Source: Microglena sp. YARC (lineage: Eukaryota; Chlorophyta; Chlorophyceae; Chlamydomonadales; Chlamydomonadaceae). From it: DNA of 64,000 bases. Shown here piece by piece: positions 1 through 11,789 of this stretch; positions within the stretch are counted from its first letter, which is position 1; each line of letters starts with the position of its first letter. The stretch spans positions 20,110,690 to 20,174,689 of the forward strand of contig CM039465.1 of assembly GCA_022414725.1 (NCBI GenBank). Direction: 5' to 3'. A model generated the notes under the pieces. That model did no database searches. It was given only the letters and a program-made list of their open reading frames with translations, and was not told the DNA's origin. A program made the translations under genes and the position numbers.

Positions 1-1060
1 AACAATTATGTTGGCTGGGTCTTATGTTGCCATGTACATAAGCTTCCAACGAAATGTTGGGAGGATTTTGCCCGGAAGTGCATGAAGGAACTCCACTTGA
101 AAGATATTATTAGTTTGCCCCCTCGCCCTTTTAGCAGTGAGGCAGCCAAACTGAAAATCCTGTGCCTCAACTTTGAAGGTTCCATAATGATGTAAACAGT
201 TATTATCCCATCTCGCATCCAAGTCGCTGTTACCAGCCTTGGAGAGTACTCGAACTTGGATTGGTGACCTGGCTTCATTCGGCAATACGACTTAGCGTTG
301 TCTTCTGAGAGTACAGTACGTATTATGTCATTGTCACTTCTGAGTTCCACTATCTCAATGATAATTGCTGTAAAGCTTCGCCGTTTTACCTCACTATCGG
401 AGCTTAGGCTTGGTCGGGACAGTAGTACCAGCTTAAACTGATAGGACGGGCCGTGTCGGGGGTTTATTTTGGTTGTTGAGGCGGGGACTGCAACACTAGT
501 AGGGTCACTCCATGTTAATGGCATCTTGCGACCTAGAAGAGAGATGGCAGTGGCAGTGCAACTAGTACTACAACTATAATGCACGCAACGACAGGCGGCC
601 TCGCTACTGCCGTCAAGCAGTGCCAAGTCCTGTGAGGACTTAGACCGAGGGCGCACTTGGCCACTCTTGGTACGACGTATAACGGTATAAGCCGTACTAT
701 AACAGTTCAAACCCGTTGCTACATTCACGATTACCACCATGAAAGGATGGCGTGGGGTCCTCGAATTGACAGAAGTTACATGCTTGGGCAAAAACAAACT
801 TGAGTACCGGTAATAAAAGCAGAGTGAACAACATCAGATCAGATTGTATTCTGGCTCAAGAGTGTGATGAGTACATGTGGAGTGTGTTCTACCCTACCTA
901 TGATTGAGTAGGCTGCTTGAAAGGGTGAACTGTCTAAAAGTACGCTTGTTAACATTTATTAGCAACTTTGGAATGTAAACACCATGGTATCTATCTTCTA
1001 CGTTTGTACGGTATCATAATGGAAGGAATTAAGTGTGGTAGCAAAGGAATAATTAAATGC
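1..1060. other. No recognisable gene
   Basis: Unique-looking sequence with no tandem arrays. One open frame of 263 codons runs on the minus strand (6-797), but its product is rich in Ser, Thr and Arg, has no recognisable domain, and is about as long as chance allows in a window this size. I see no convincing splice sites, RNA gene or transposon terminus here. Confidence 0.4.
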
Positions 1061-1466
1061 GAATTAATTTAATTTGAGTACCGTTACAGAGATGCCTTGT
1101 ATTGCCGTGCACCGGCACAAACGTTGGCAATACGCCCGCCGTACGACCAGCTCCCCGTTTTTGCCCAAACGCACAGAATGAGGCATTTGGCAAAAACCCT
1201 TTTGCCAATTGTTTTGCCAACTTCTCGTGCGCATGTGGTATTCATTCCCATCAAAAAAGACTTGGACCAATCTCTCTACTAGAATCTGACATGCACACAT
1301 CTTTAAAGTATCTGAAACGCTCAGGGAGTGTGCTCCCTGGTTTCCGTGGATACCGCAATGGGGGAGTTCGAATTGGCTGACAGTGAGCAGCCCAAAGTTG
1401 GCTGAAGAACCGTGTAACAATTCAAATTCAGAAATGGTCTCAAACTGAGCCATCACTGACCGACGC

Positions 1467-1710
1467 TTGCATGTCTCAGTCCAGACCTTGAAGGCCACCT
1501 CAAAAGGGAGGTCGTCTGGGTGGAACAGGCTGCACATGGTGAATCCACGCATAGCGCAGTTCTGGTGGGCTTCCTCCAGCCTGTTCCTGGTACTGCTGAA
1601 CACACAACCCCAGTCAATAACAGCACTGGATTTCTCCACCACTACCATTTTAAAGCCAAAAAGCAAGACAAGTCCCACTCTGCAGCCTGCTCGGGCACTC
1701 GGCAGCTTGA
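1467..1710 (-). CDS. Possible exon of an unrecognised protein
   Basis: An open minus-strand stretch with a protein-like composition (segments VVEKSSAVIDWGCVFSS and FHPDDLPFEVAFKVWTE). It runs on into 1064-1440, but that part matches a dispersed intronic repeat also seen near 21330-21400 and 38030, so only the part above about 1467 looks like real coding sequence. I do not recognise a family, and no donor or acceptor could be fixed. It could be a decayed exon. Confidence 0.25.
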
Positions 1711-1774
1711 TCATGCTCAAGACGCCTCATACTTGGGCTCAATCACTATCAAGGTTATTCAAGGGTGCTTCAAA

Positions 1775-1862
1775 ATCTACATTCGAACTGAATCCTCCGG
1801 GTCGCTGGTTTGTGTCGGGAGACCCACCTCCAAGGGTGAAAGTCCTTTCACAACTAAAAAAA
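1775..1862. repeat. 90-bp dispersed repeat, copy 1
   Basis: Copy of a roughly 90-bp repeat containing ATTCGAACTGAATCCTC and GGGAGACCCACCTCC, ending near CCTTTCACAACTA. Other copies lie at 8421-8515 and 45496-45596. No terminal repeats are visible; it could be a fragment of a longer SINE-like element. Confidence 0.6.
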
Positions 1863-2419
1863 AAACTTTTCGAGACGTAACTGCTAGACAAATCTGTTGT
1901 CATGAGCCCAAATCTACGTTTACTACTTTATAGACCCTCCCAAATCTGTGCCTGAGACATGAAACGTAACGTTTTGATGTCTCCAACACCACTGGCCACT
2001 GCTCTGTAGACCGTACACTGCCGAACACTGCCGTACATGACACAGTCATCCAACTTTCAGGTCCAACCTCTCCCACCGCCCTGCAGTTGCAACCTAACAC
2101 TTCGATGTTTTTAACACCACTGGCCACTGCTATGTATACCATACACTGCCAAACAATGCCATACATGATACAGTCATCCAACTGTAAGGTTCAACGTCTC
2201 CAACTGCCCTGCGGTTGCAACCGTCTGCATTACAATGTGCTGATCACAACCCGAGGCTTCTTCACCACTTTCCACGTTGAGCCTGAGGAGCGAGTCAGGT
2301 CACACACTGCAGCTTCATCTCGCCCAACTCGCCTTCCGTGCACCACAAGATCACCAGGGACTGCGCCATCCTACATTGTGGTAGCAGCGATCATTTCAGC
2401 CCAGTGTGATCTCTAAGTG

Positions 2420-2421
2420 CA

Positions 2422-2453
<32 letters not shown>

Positions 2454-2770
2454 GATGATGATGATGATGATGGTGATGATGGTAATGATGGTGATGATGG
2501 TGATGATGGTGGTGATGGTGGTGGTGGTGATGGTGGTGATGGTGGTGGTGGTTATGATGATGATGATGATGATGGTCATGATGGTAATGATGGTAATGAT
2601 GGTGGTGATGGTGGTGATGCTGCTGCTGATGATGTAATGATGATGATGCTAATGTACTGATGGCTATGATGGCGATGCTGATGCTGCTGATGGTTACATT
2701 ATCCTGTTGCCCTGTTGGTCTCCAAATGTGCCCGCAGCTAGACGGTGTCGAGGCGGACTCATGCCATGCA
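2420..2770 (+). repeat. (GAT)n-joined retroposon-like repeat, copy 1
   Basis: About 240 bp of GAT/GGT microsatellite (2420-2660) followed by a conserved segment containing CCAAATGTGCCCGCAGC. The same order, (GAT)n then this segment, recurs at 13110-13310, 20215-20390 and 39415-39510, and inverted at 11990-12080, so microsatellite and segment move as one unit. Confidence 0.65.
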
Positions 2771-3398
2771 CAATTGTCAATTGTAAACTCAAGCTCGACT
2801 CCTAACCCTAGTCCAGATCCAACTGCAAATTCAAATCAATGTAATTGTTACTCTCGAAAAATAAGTTGACTTGACTTTATATATTCCGGAGTTGTGTGTC
2901 ATGTTCAGATTGGCGCTCCTATTCAACTTCTAGGCCAGTCTTAGCGTAAGCTAGGCCAAGATCAAGGTTAAGTACAATTCCATGTTAAAACTGTGCTCCT
3001 ACCCTTGATAAGTCCACAGCACCAGAGTGGCGTCTCTCAGATTCATTACTATGACTAATGAATTTGAGGCTAAGATACAAGCTAGGCCAAGATCAAGATC
3101 AAGGTCAAGGTCAAGGCGTAGTACAACTCCAAGCTGGGGTTGGGGTTGGGGGTTGGAGGTTGGGGGCCCAAGCCAAGCTGTGCTCCTACCCTTGACAAGT
3201 CCACAGCACCAGAGTGGCGTCTCTCAGATTTAACCCTCGTCAATGCGAATGCTGAGGTTGATGCTGGTGCAGGTGCTGACGCCCGCCTCCTCTCCCTATC
3301 CTTGTACTTGAGACGAGAAGCATTGCGAGCGGAGTCTTCTGGAAGCAAAGAAAGGGCAAGTTACGACAAAGTAGACAGGTAGCTGGCAGGAAGCTGAG

Positions 3399-3590
3399 TA
3401 ATGATAACGCCTGGTAGGGCGTGGTATTAAGGGAGCCCCATCTTACGGCGGTAGGGAACGAGTTGCTACTTTACCTGGACAATGGTACCATGGCGGTTGA
3501 CAGCAACCGAGAACACTTAAGTGCACCCGTAGGGATTCAAACCCCGCACCTTCATCATTTCAACGAGCTCTACCATCATTCGACAAAACG
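3399..3590 (-). mobile_element. tRNA-derived SINE, copy 1
   Basis: On the minus strand the element begins with a tRNA-like head: an A-box-like TGGTAGAGCTC and a B-box-like GGTTTGAATCC. An unrelated body follows, ending GGCGTTATCATTAC. It matches the full-length copy at 48829-49020 in order and length, and the 3' fragment at 52201-52264. Internal RNA polymerase III boxes plus a shared 3' tail are typical of tRNA-derived SINEs. Confidence 0.7.
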
Positions 3591-3905
3591 GGATGTTTGG
3601 CAGGTAACTTAAGATGAACGAAATAAAGAACCAGCCATGGAAAAGTCTGCATCATGACGCATATACCTGAATGAACAAAGAGCAAGGTATAACCCAGTTG
3701 ACCAGTAGCTAGAGATACTGTTTCTTTTGGGGGCTACGTTGGGTAACTTCCTACCAGTTCCATTAGCTACACAATAGGTCAAGCCCAAAGCTGTTAGCTG
3801 CATTGACATGCCCATCATCTCAGCTTTAAGAAACATTAGCTAGCTTCAGGCTTGGCCCAAGGGTGGGGGAATGGAGCTGACTAGAAGCTGCTACGCGTAG
3901 CCCAA
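3590..3905. mobile_element. MITE-like copy, TAGCAGCTTC family
   Basis: Ends with GACTAGAAGCTGCTACGCGTAGC, the right terminus of a family also seen at 5780-5962, 6615-6795, 25350-25525, 43065-43250 and 47966-48765. In clearer copies the left end is the inverse (TAGCAGCTTCTAGGCAGC). The left terminus here is degraded. Confidence 0.4.
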
Positions 3906-4202
3906 AAATGAAACAGTGGCTGGAGATACCAAATGAAGAACCAGCCGAAATAGCCATGGAAGAATTTACCTCACTTAGTTTTCCGTATGAATTACCTTTT
4001 CCTTCCTCTATTAACTCTGCCTCGGCGTTTGCTGCCGCCGCCGCTTCTGCTGCTGCTGCTGCTACCCCTGCTGCCCTTTGCCTCCGTTCAGCATCCACTA
4101 ACATCCGGTGGAAGTCATTTGCATCGGGCTTCAGGATTTTACGAAGAGCCAGTGTCTCTGCTGTCTCATACCTCAGTGTTGCAGATGTGATGTTCCTTAC
4201 CT

Positions 4203-4411
4203 GTGGATGGATAGGTGGGTGGATGGATGGGTGGGTGGATGGATGGGTGGGTGGATGGGTGGATGGGTGGATGGATGGGTGGATGGGTGGATGGATGGGT
4301 GGATGGGTGGATGGGTGGGTGGATGGGTGGATGGGTGGGTGGATGGGTGGGTGGATGGATGGATGGGTGGGTGGATGGATAGGTTAGTGGGTAAGTGGGC
4401 GGGTGGGTGGA
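4203..4411. repeat. (GGAT/GGGT)n microsatellite
   Basis: Imperfect tetranucleotide array of GGAT and GGGT units. It is open in several frames and gives Trp-Met-Asp-Gly-rich translations that should not be read as protein. Confidence 0.9.
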
Positions 4412-4499
4412 TGAATGGTTGGTCTAATTACTATGTTTTTGGACCACCATGTCCCCTCCCTGTGTCCACCTAATGATACAAAATGGCAAGAAGCGAATC

Positions 4500-4770
4500 C
4501 AATTTGTCCTAGGTGCTTCGCAAGTCCTAGGTGCGTCGCAAGCGACGCAGATAATTGGCGGAAAGTGTTGGCTATCAGAGCGACAGGTGGCACCGGAATC
4601 GTGCAGCGGACCAAAGCCAGGGTTTACGACTTCGTTTGGGCCATGGTTACTTGCCAGCAACACTGCAGACAAACAACACGACAGAAAACTGGACAAAGGG
4701 GCGACCCTGGGGGCTCCCGCCCCCTTGAGGGGGGACTCCGCAAAAAAGTTTCGACAACATAATCGATGCA
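4500..4770 (+). mobile_element. SINE-like family 2, copy 1
   Basis: Begins near CCTAGGTGCGTCGCAAGCGA, contains AATTGGCGGAAAGTGTTGGC and GCGACAGGTGGCACCGGAA, and ends near GGGGACTCCGCAAAAAA. Related copies are at 8580-8800 (+), 38214-38400 (-), 49650-49880 (-), 51535-51650 (+, internally deleted) and 61082-61285 (+). No RNA polymerase III boxes were recognised, so the SINE label is provisional. Confidence 0.6.
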
Positions 4771-4907
4771 TTCTGGTACTTCATTCTAGTACTTCACTAC
4801 ACAAATGCTTGCTTGCTGCAATATTGCCTATCTAATTGTGAGGATGCTGTGGATCTGGAATGACTTGGGTCAAAAATGGCCTGTTGATGACAACGCAATG
4901 TAATGAA

Positions 4908-7900
4908 CTAATGAACAAACCCAACAAAGAATGATATGGAACCTACCGTTTCGACAGTTGACCAGTTCTTGGTCGAGTACTTTTGAGCTGATCCCGCCGT
5001 ACATTCCAATGAAGGCTGAAGGAAGAACTTCTTTGTCTCCGGCTGTTGCGGTGGGGGTGGGGGTGTTGGAATATCTGGTGAATGTGTCAATACATCCTCG
5101 TGTGGGTGTGTGAATGGGTGGGGGAGATCTAATCCCTAAATCCTCTACAACCCAACCAGAAACCACAATCCAAAGGAGTGCCAAGTAGATACGCCTTCCA
5201 CTGGACTTTAATCAGCTCAGCTGCATGGATAGTGTTATGGTACGACTTATAGGTCGTACCATGTGGCACGTGACGGTCGCGTGTACAGACATCTAGTGGC
5301 TGTGACTACGCCAGTCGGATGTACCGCTGGCGTGTACTGCTTATCTGTGATGCTCTGCTAGTTTTTCATTGAGCATCGCCTGTTGAGCTAACGAGATGTA
5401 ATACAATACCTCTACCAGATCAGCAGCTGCTGTCTACAAAAGATAGGGAACGGCAATATGATATCTTGTGATATATCTCAGTCTATATACATCAGCCTGA
5501 CTGGGCTAAAGTTAACATTTATATACAATATCATATGATGCATTTTGTATGATATCGTTAGGCATCATACTCGCCTTAGGTCAACATAATATGATATGCC
5601 GGTCCCTGTGCATGGAGCAAACACGAAGGAAACCAACTCATGCATTTTGTATGATAGCATCGGATAGATGATCGGATGCATGCAAGCTACGCGTAGCAGC
5701 TTCTATGCAGCTATCCGATGCTATCATACCAATTCAATGAGTTGGTTTCCTTCATGTTTGCTCCATACATAGGGACCAGCATATGCGAAGCAGCTTCTAT
5801 GCAGCTCCCTTTCCCCGCCATTGAGCCAAACCTGTGGCTGGCAAGTGCTTCTGAAAGCTGACATGAAGGGCATTCTCATGAAGCTGAAAGCGTCAGGCTT
5901 GACTCAGTGGCTGGCTAATGGAGCTGGCTGGAAGCTACCATATGTAGCCCGAAAAAGAAACAGTTAAGTCCAGATTAGCCACATAAGCTGAAAAAAATAT
6001 TGCCCACCCCATGAAGTAGCCATGCGCTCATTTTGTATGATAGCATAAGATAGATGATCGGATGCATGCAAGTCCAGAGTAGCCACATTGGCTGAAAACG
6101 TCCGCCCCATAAAGTACCCATGCGCAAAAAAGAAACAGTGAAGTCCAGAGTAGCCACATCGGCTGAAACAGCTATTGCCCATCCCATGAAGTACACATGC
6201 GCACACACACACACGCACACACACATACACACACCCATGCGCACCAGTTTCATCTTCTGCTTTCTCTCTAGGGGAGGAACCTGATCATTCGTTTTTGAGA
6301 GACGCCGAGTTTGGGAGACCTCCACGAAGATCTTTCCCACCTTCAGACAATTGGTAAATGGATAGTTGGTAAATGTATTCAGATGGGTTTCTTAAATGGA
6401 TACAAATGGGTTTCAAATCAAATGGATAAGATCAAATGGATCATATCAGGTGGATCAAGTGGATCATATAAAATGAATCATATCAAATGGATAAGATCAA
6501 ATGGATCATATCAGATGGATCAAATGGATCATATCAAATGGATAAGATCAAATGGATCATATCAGATGGATCAAAAGGATCATATCAAATGGATCATGGA
6601 CTGTTACTGATTATTTTGTGCACTACTCATAGCAGCTTCCACCCAGCTCCATTAGCCAGTGACTGATTCTAGCTCAAAGATTACAGCTACATTGGAATGC
6701 CTGTCATGCTAGCTTTCAGAGGCACTAGCTAGATTCAGGTTTGGCCCAAGGGTGGGTGAAAGGAACTGTCTAGAAGCTGCTACGCATAGCACACAAAAAA
6801 AGTGTAGACTGTGCTTCGATCAAGCACCAGGTCAAGTTTTATTTTTTATTGCTTATAAGCGGGCCATCCAAATAATTGTGGTGCCATTGTGTTGTTGAGG
6901 TAGTGGTGGTGGTGAGTAACTACTGGTGACAGCGGCTAAGGTAGAGGTGGTAGGGGGTGGGGGCGGGGGTCTGGTGGTAGGTGAGGGTAGTTGTACTGCC
7001 TACCTTGATCTGCTCAGGATTCTCGACTTCTTGCATCCCCATATCAGGCGCCGAGGTAGAGAAGGGTGAAAAACAGAAGCTTTTCTTTATGGCCCTGTCC
7101 CCCTTCTGTTCGACGAAACCATCTGCAGGCAAGGCATAAGCGGGGAGGGGTGACAGCGGTCGGCTGAGCCAGGCACGTGTAGAATCCTTTTGCACTGTAC
7201 TGTACTGTACTGCCTATGGCTCCCAGCTCACTTCACCCCCTTCAGTTTAGCCTTTGGCTCCCAGCTCACATCTTTGAGTGAATGTCAATGTAAACTCTAT
7301 CCTCGGATCCCGGTCTATCAATTCCTTCTTTCCTATACTGGTGTCAAGGGGAGGAGGAGATAATCGTTTTGCCCTCAACCTTGGAAACTGCCATTTGGTC
7401 TCGAACTCGTTCTTACCAAAAACTGCAGGATGACTTTCAGTCAGCGTCTTGGAGTGGTTCATTTTTACACCATCAAGCTCAAGGTAGGCCTGCAGGATAG
7501 AGGGAACACATGGCAACAAAGCATTTTAGACAAACCGTCTACATTTTCTGTTTCCCTATAATATCTTGCATGACTGTTCATGATGTGCACACATGAGATA
7601 TCTATTCGGCCAGTCTGGCTCTAGAATGCCCCCGGGAAAAAAATAAGGTCATCTAATCTTAGGAGATCAATAGATCATATCTTCATCAGCAACGGTGTTA
7701 TGTCACTGAGTCCTGCCAAATGCAGAATGTATTGGAATTGAGTGAGGGCTAACCTACTAGCGACATACGACCTACACTGTAGTACAGACCGGGCTTAACA
7801 ACAGCAGAAGCTCTGGTGCTCTGGTGCTGCGAAATCTTGACCTTGAACTCCAATCCAGGCCTCGCAACTACGTACACCTTCCCATTGCGTTCGACTTCAG

Positions 7901-7961
7901 GAAGCGGCACTCCAGACTCTCGATCCACGATCTCGACAGCGTAGGTCTCGTCAATGCGCAT
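4908..7961 (-). CDS. Putative DUF7918-like protein, four exons
   Basis: Exons (minus strand): 7776-7961, 7270-7489, 7004-7122, 4908-5042, joined by GT-AG introns with consistent phases (0, 1, 0). Exon 1 starts at an ATG (MRIDETYAVEI) and carries LPEVERNGKVYVVARPG; exon 2 opens with AYLELDGVKMNHS; the last exon carries KKFFLQPSLECTAG and ends SISFFVGFVH before a stop. The order (LPE strand, ELDG strand, then a PSL-AG motif near the C-terminus) resembles the DUF7918 domain known mostly from fungi. That family call is from memory of its motifs and is tentative; the gene structure is firmer. Intron 3 (about 2 kb) holds several MITEs. An upstream acceptor (CCTCTGCAG at about 7978) leaves open a further 5' exon. 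Confidence 0.55.
5445..5607. mobile_element. GATATC-rich MITE, copy A
   Basis: About 163 bp, starting AGGGAACGGCAATATGATAT and ending GATATGCCGGTCCCT, so the termini are inverted repeats. The interior is rich in ATATGATATC palindromes. Related copies are at 9029-9204 and 47067-47241. Confidence 0.6.
5601..5777. mobile_element. Long inverted repeat (66-bp arms)
   Basis: Left arm 5601-5666 and right arm 5712-5777 are inverted copies with a handful of mismatches; the arms share GGAGCAAACA and GAAGGAAACCAACTCA. The loop is 45 bp. It overlaps the right end of the neighbouring GATATC MITE. A foldback element or the product of an inverted duplication. Confidence 0.65.
5780..5962. mobile_element. 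MITE, TAGCAGCTTC family
   Basis: Left end GCGAAGCAGCTTCTATGCAG, right end GGAGCTGGCTGGAAGCTACC followed by GTAGC: imperfect terminal inverted repeats of about 25 bp around a 130-bp interior. It lies in intron 3 of the gene at 4908-7961. Confidence 0.5.
6355..6600. repeat. ATCATATCAAATGG tandem array
   Basis: Irregular tandem array built from ATCAAATGGATCATATCA-type units of roughly 14-28 bp. Open frames across it are artefacts. Confidence 0.85.
6615..6795. mobile_element. MITE, TAGCAGCTTC family
   Basis: Starts near GTGCACTACTCATAGCAGC and ends TAGAAGCTGCTACGCATAGC, again imperfect inverted termini. The interior contains CAGGTTTGGCCCAAGGGTGG, shared with the copy near 3850. Confidence 0.5.
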
Positions 7962-7974
7962 TATCTTGGATGGA

Positions 7975-8420
7975 CTGCAGAGGAGGACAAAGACGATGCA
8001 AGAAGTAAAGGTAAAAAGAAAATGGTTTCATATTTGAACGCTAGTCACGCGCAAGCTAAAATGGCTTGTGCTGTGCTAGGCAGGGTGCTAGGCCGTGCTA
8101 GGCTGTGCTGGGCACGTGCTCACCTGGCAGGCTGAGGATCCTGGTGTCAGGAAATCACGAGGCGAAGAATGTCGATACTTCAATTGATCAGGCACAGGTT
8201 ATGATGGGATACGACGACTGACGACAGAAGGCGAAGAGGATTTCACCGCATGCCCACCCTGCCAGACTAACGACAGTAAAACCCTATCGGGTGAGATCCC
8301 CATCATACCATTTATATACACCGGTATAAGCTATCTGCCTCTAATCCCATCTGATATAATACCGCTTGATAGATGAACATGCACACACTACTGCTAAGGT
8401 GGCCATCTTTTAACTGATAC
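7975..8420. other. Gap upstream of the 4908-7961 gene; nothing recognised
   Basis: Contains a short run of GCTAGGC/GTGCTAGG-type repeats (8078-8115) and otherwise unremarkable sequence. It would hold the promoter or a further 5' exon of the minus-strand gene, but no TATA-like or other element stands out. Confidence 0.3.
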
Positions 8421-8515
8421 TTGAGTGGCAACGCCATTCGAACTGAATCCTCGGTGTCGCTGGCTCGTGTCGGGAGACCCACCTCCCGGGGTGTCACTCC
8501 TTTCATGACTACAAA
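8421..8515. repeat. 90-bp dispersed repeat, copy 2
   Basis: Starts GTGGCAACGCCATTCGAACT and matches 45496-45596 nearly end to end, and 1775-1862 over most of its length. Confidence 0.65.
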
Positions 8516-8579
8516 AAACCCGCATCATCCGCATCAACGACCCAGACTCCCAGAGAATTCAGAGAGAAAGGCCGAGACA

Positions 8580-8800
8580 AGTTGTATCCAGCGTCGCAAG
8601 CGACGCTAAAAATTGGCGGAGAGTGTTCGGAGCGACAGGTGGCAACGGAAGGGAGTGAGTTGAGTTACGAGACCGTTATCTGACGTGTCAGGCTTCGTCT
8701 CGGTCAAACGGCCACACGGTCAACCGGTCACACAGACGGACAAATGGGTAACCGTGGGAGCTCCCATCTTCTTGAAGAGGGGCTCCGCCAAAAAATATCG
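8580..8800 (+). mobile_element. SINE-like family 2, copy 2
   Basis: Contains GCGTCGCAAGCGACGC, AATTGGCGGAGAGTGTTCGG and a terminal GGGGCTCCGCCAAAAAA. It interrupts the GAGAGAAAGGCCGAGA tract that is uninterrupted in the sister duplication at about 18145, so it inserted after the duplication or was lost from the sister. Confidence 0.6.
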
Positions 8801-9028
8801 GATTGAATTGATTACATTGTCGGTCAACATTCAGGGCATTCTCCGTTTGTGGGTGCAGAGTACAGGTGAGCAATACTTGGGCACTCCACACTCCAATGCA
8901 GACTACGGCAAAAGGAGGGATTTTTTAATGAAAGGATGGGTCTTGTAATCTCCTAGCGCAACGCAGGGTTTCGAAAATAACAGGATTTACACATTCCATT
9001 CTTCCTATCAGGTAAGTCATATATAAAT

Positions 9029-9204
9029 AGGGATAGGCAATATGATATCATGTCATCATATGATATCATATGATGCCGGCGGTCTGACTAGGTAACTTTG
9101 GCCTGGGGAACCATATCATATGATATTAAATCATATGATATTTGTATGATATCATATGATATCATACTCGTCTTTGGTCAGCATCATATGATTTGCCAGT
9201 CCCT
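9029..9204. mobile_element. GATATC-rich MITE, copy B
   Basis: Starts AGGGATAGGCAATATGATAT and ends TTGCCAGTCCCT. The sister duplication at about 18440 has an empty site, which confirms the boundaries. Flanks share ATATAAA, a possible but imperfect target-site duplication. Confidence 0.7.
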
Positions 9205-9833
9205 ACATATAAAGACCGAGGGTTACGCCAGATCTCCAGCTGTTGCATTACTATGGGCAACACCGTGGCCAAGAAGGGGGAAACGAAGGATTGTGGGAAT
9301 ACTTCCCATGTAAACAAAATAAATAAATAAACAATGACGGACTGGGGGAAATCAATGACCAACCCTAGAACTAAAAAAACAAAGCAACGCACCAGATTGT
9401 GGTTACTTCTGTGGTATATTAGGTAAAACTGCTACCGTACTTCCGAGGATGCGAGTACCATTTTGCTATCTGGCTACGCCCGGAGTCTCGAACTGCGTAC
9501 TTTATATAATATACAACTTTCTAAAACATTCAAGTCTGTCTGCCGCCTGACCATATCACATGTAGCAAATGGTTCAGTCAAGCTGTACTATCATAACTAA
9601 GCAGGTACATTTATTTCATCCCTCTACCATTATCTGAAGGAGCGATACGTTGGGCAGTAGGCCACAAGCTAATTCTTGGGTTCTGAAAATCAGCCTCTAA
9701 TGACAATTGATCAATCAATTGTGGGGAGGTCCAACTAGCCTTTCTGGCTGTCCCGGACTGGAACACACACACACACACACACACACATATGCAGATAAAA
9801 CACACACACGCGCATGTGGGTTGGCTTCAACAT

Positions 9834-11460
9834 CTACTTCGCAGCCGACAATTTGCAGCTCAAGATCGCCTCCACCCGGCCTTGGGCATGCTCCAGGTGG
9901 TTAGCATCTTGATACGCCCTCAGCACCACCTCCACCTCGTGCGCCTTCTCCCTCACGCCACACATGCTCCTTGCACTCTTTGACATGTTAGTGAAGCGCT
10001 GCATCTGGTTCAAGTATGCCTCTACAAGGGGCTTGAAGGGCACGTCAACCAGCCTCTGCTCCTGATACTCCAACCTCCACCCCAAAGGGCCTGGGTAGTT
10101 CAGCTCTTCCGAGTGTCCATGCCTGTTGCACCCACTGGTGCGTGCGCACTCAAGTGCCGAAATCAGCACATCCAACATATCAGGGTAGGCAGTTCAATCA
10201 TGCTTTCCACACCACCGAGGAGCTCTTCAGTGTTTGGGGGGGCAGCGTGGTCCATCCTCCCAAGACCAGGCCACGGAGGACCCCCTGCTTGAGGGGCTTG
10301 TCCCCCAGGCGCTCAAGGATGTGCGGTACGTTGCTCCTGTCCAGCCTGCCGACCACATTAAACACTCGAGCCATAGGTCCAATGGGAAGCTGCTCGGGGC
10401 GCGTCTGGAGAGCATGGACACCTGAGGTTTCCATGTACATGCCCTGCAGCACCTCAACAACTCCGTCCTCAGAGCCAGCGCTCACAACAGCTGCCACTGC
10501 CGCTGCCAGGAGGCATTCTTTTGCATGTGCCAGCCTCGCCTGTCTGTAGCCTTGCAGCTTCTTGGCAGCTGCCTGCTGCATGCGCGCCCCGACCAAGGCC
10601 CCCAAGCTTGGAACTTTCACTCGCTCCCACCCCAGCTCAGAAAGGGAGCCATCCACAGGCCCCAGGCACTTGTACCTAGCCCCACGGTATCGCAGCAGGA
10701 TGGCCTGGAGCACTCCCATCTGCCACTTGGGCCACACAGTTGACACCTCCGCAGATCCCGCCCCCTTGTTTGGCATCAACAGAAGCAGCTTTCGGTTTGC
10801 GGCCTGCTCAAAGCGTGCCATCACACTGTGGGGGGGTACGTCAGACCGAGGGATTCCGTGGTGCAAGCGCTGGAGGCATGCCTCCTCCCAACTAGTTGCC
10901 AACTTCTTGGCAACTTCCTTCTTCTTAAGCTCCAGGACATGCAGCTCGCTAGTGGGTTGGATCTCCCTCTCACTTCCAGGAAGCAATGCTTCCAAGGGGA
11001 TGTACTGCATCAACGAGTTGATGTACTTCTCGTCATTTTCCAGTGTCTGCTTGCCATAGTGCTTCTGTACCATGATAGCCACCCACTCGTTCAGGACACG
11101 CTGTAGTGCAGACTTCTGCTGATCTGTCTCTGGTGCCAGCCTGGCAGCCACAGCCACAAGCTTGGAGAGGGGTTCATCCGGGTTAGCCAAACCCTCATGC
11201 TTCAGCTTGTGAGCTAGGCTCTTGGCAGGGCAACGGTGGATGAGACGCAGCGTGTGAACTAGCTGCTCCGCCTGGCTCCACTGGAACTCTGTCAGGGCCG
11301 ACTCTGAGTGCACCAGGCGCACCAAGCTGCAAGAGGTGATGCCACAATGGAGGTTTGGAAGGAAGCCCTTGGCGCCCATCAGGATTCCAGTGACGTAGTT
11401 GAGCACCTGAGTCCCACTGGCAACCTTGAATACCAACGAGGCCAATGAGTCCTTTGGCTC
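9834..11460 (-). pseudogene. C-terminal exons of the duplicated vWA gene, copy 1
   Basis: A long open frame runs from a likely acceptor (CCTTCTCACAG, about 11461) down to 10198 and encodes an Ala/Leu-rich, probably helical segment (motifs LVFKVASGTQVLNYVTG, KWQMGVLQAILLRYRGARY). A second open segment (10178-9834, LDVLISALECARTSG to ILSCKLSAAK) continues in a different frame with no plausible intron between, so a frameshift is likely. No domain recognised. Strand and order place it 3' of the vWA exons of the same duplicated gene. A decayed copy lies at 19100-19745. It could alternatively be a separate functional gene, because the 420-codon frame is intact. Confidence 0.5.
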
Positions 11461-11789
11461 AGCTGTGAGAAGGAAAGCGTTGTGCTCCTCTTGGTCAGTG
11501 GGTCCCAAAGTCGTAGGGGTGTCTCACAACAAGCACAAGAAGTCTGCAGAGCTCATCTTGTCGCAACCTGTGGCCAGAGAGACGGCAGACCTGGGCAAGG
11601 GTTCGACGCACAAGCGTGTAAGGGTGGACGTGGTGATAGAACAGAAGGGGGAGATGAACAGCAGGCTAGCAGGTGTTTGGGGGCCAAGAGAGCAGGGCTT
11701 ATGGGTCATGAATCATTCAAGTAAGGACATTCTCATGTGGTGTTTGGAACTGGGGTGAGAGAGGGATGAGGGGCGTAAAGCCAGGGTGG

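Noticed and set aside
6..797. 263-codon ORF as a gene
   Set aside because: Random-like composition, no domain, and a length expected about once by chance in a window this size.
2391..2660. Poly-Asp, poly-Met or poly-Ile/Thr ORFs
   Set aside because: Translations of the (GAT)n microsatellite.
3908..4473. Trp/Gly/Asp-rich proteins of 120-160 residues
   Set aside because: They read through the GGAT/GGGT microsatellite in two frames at once.
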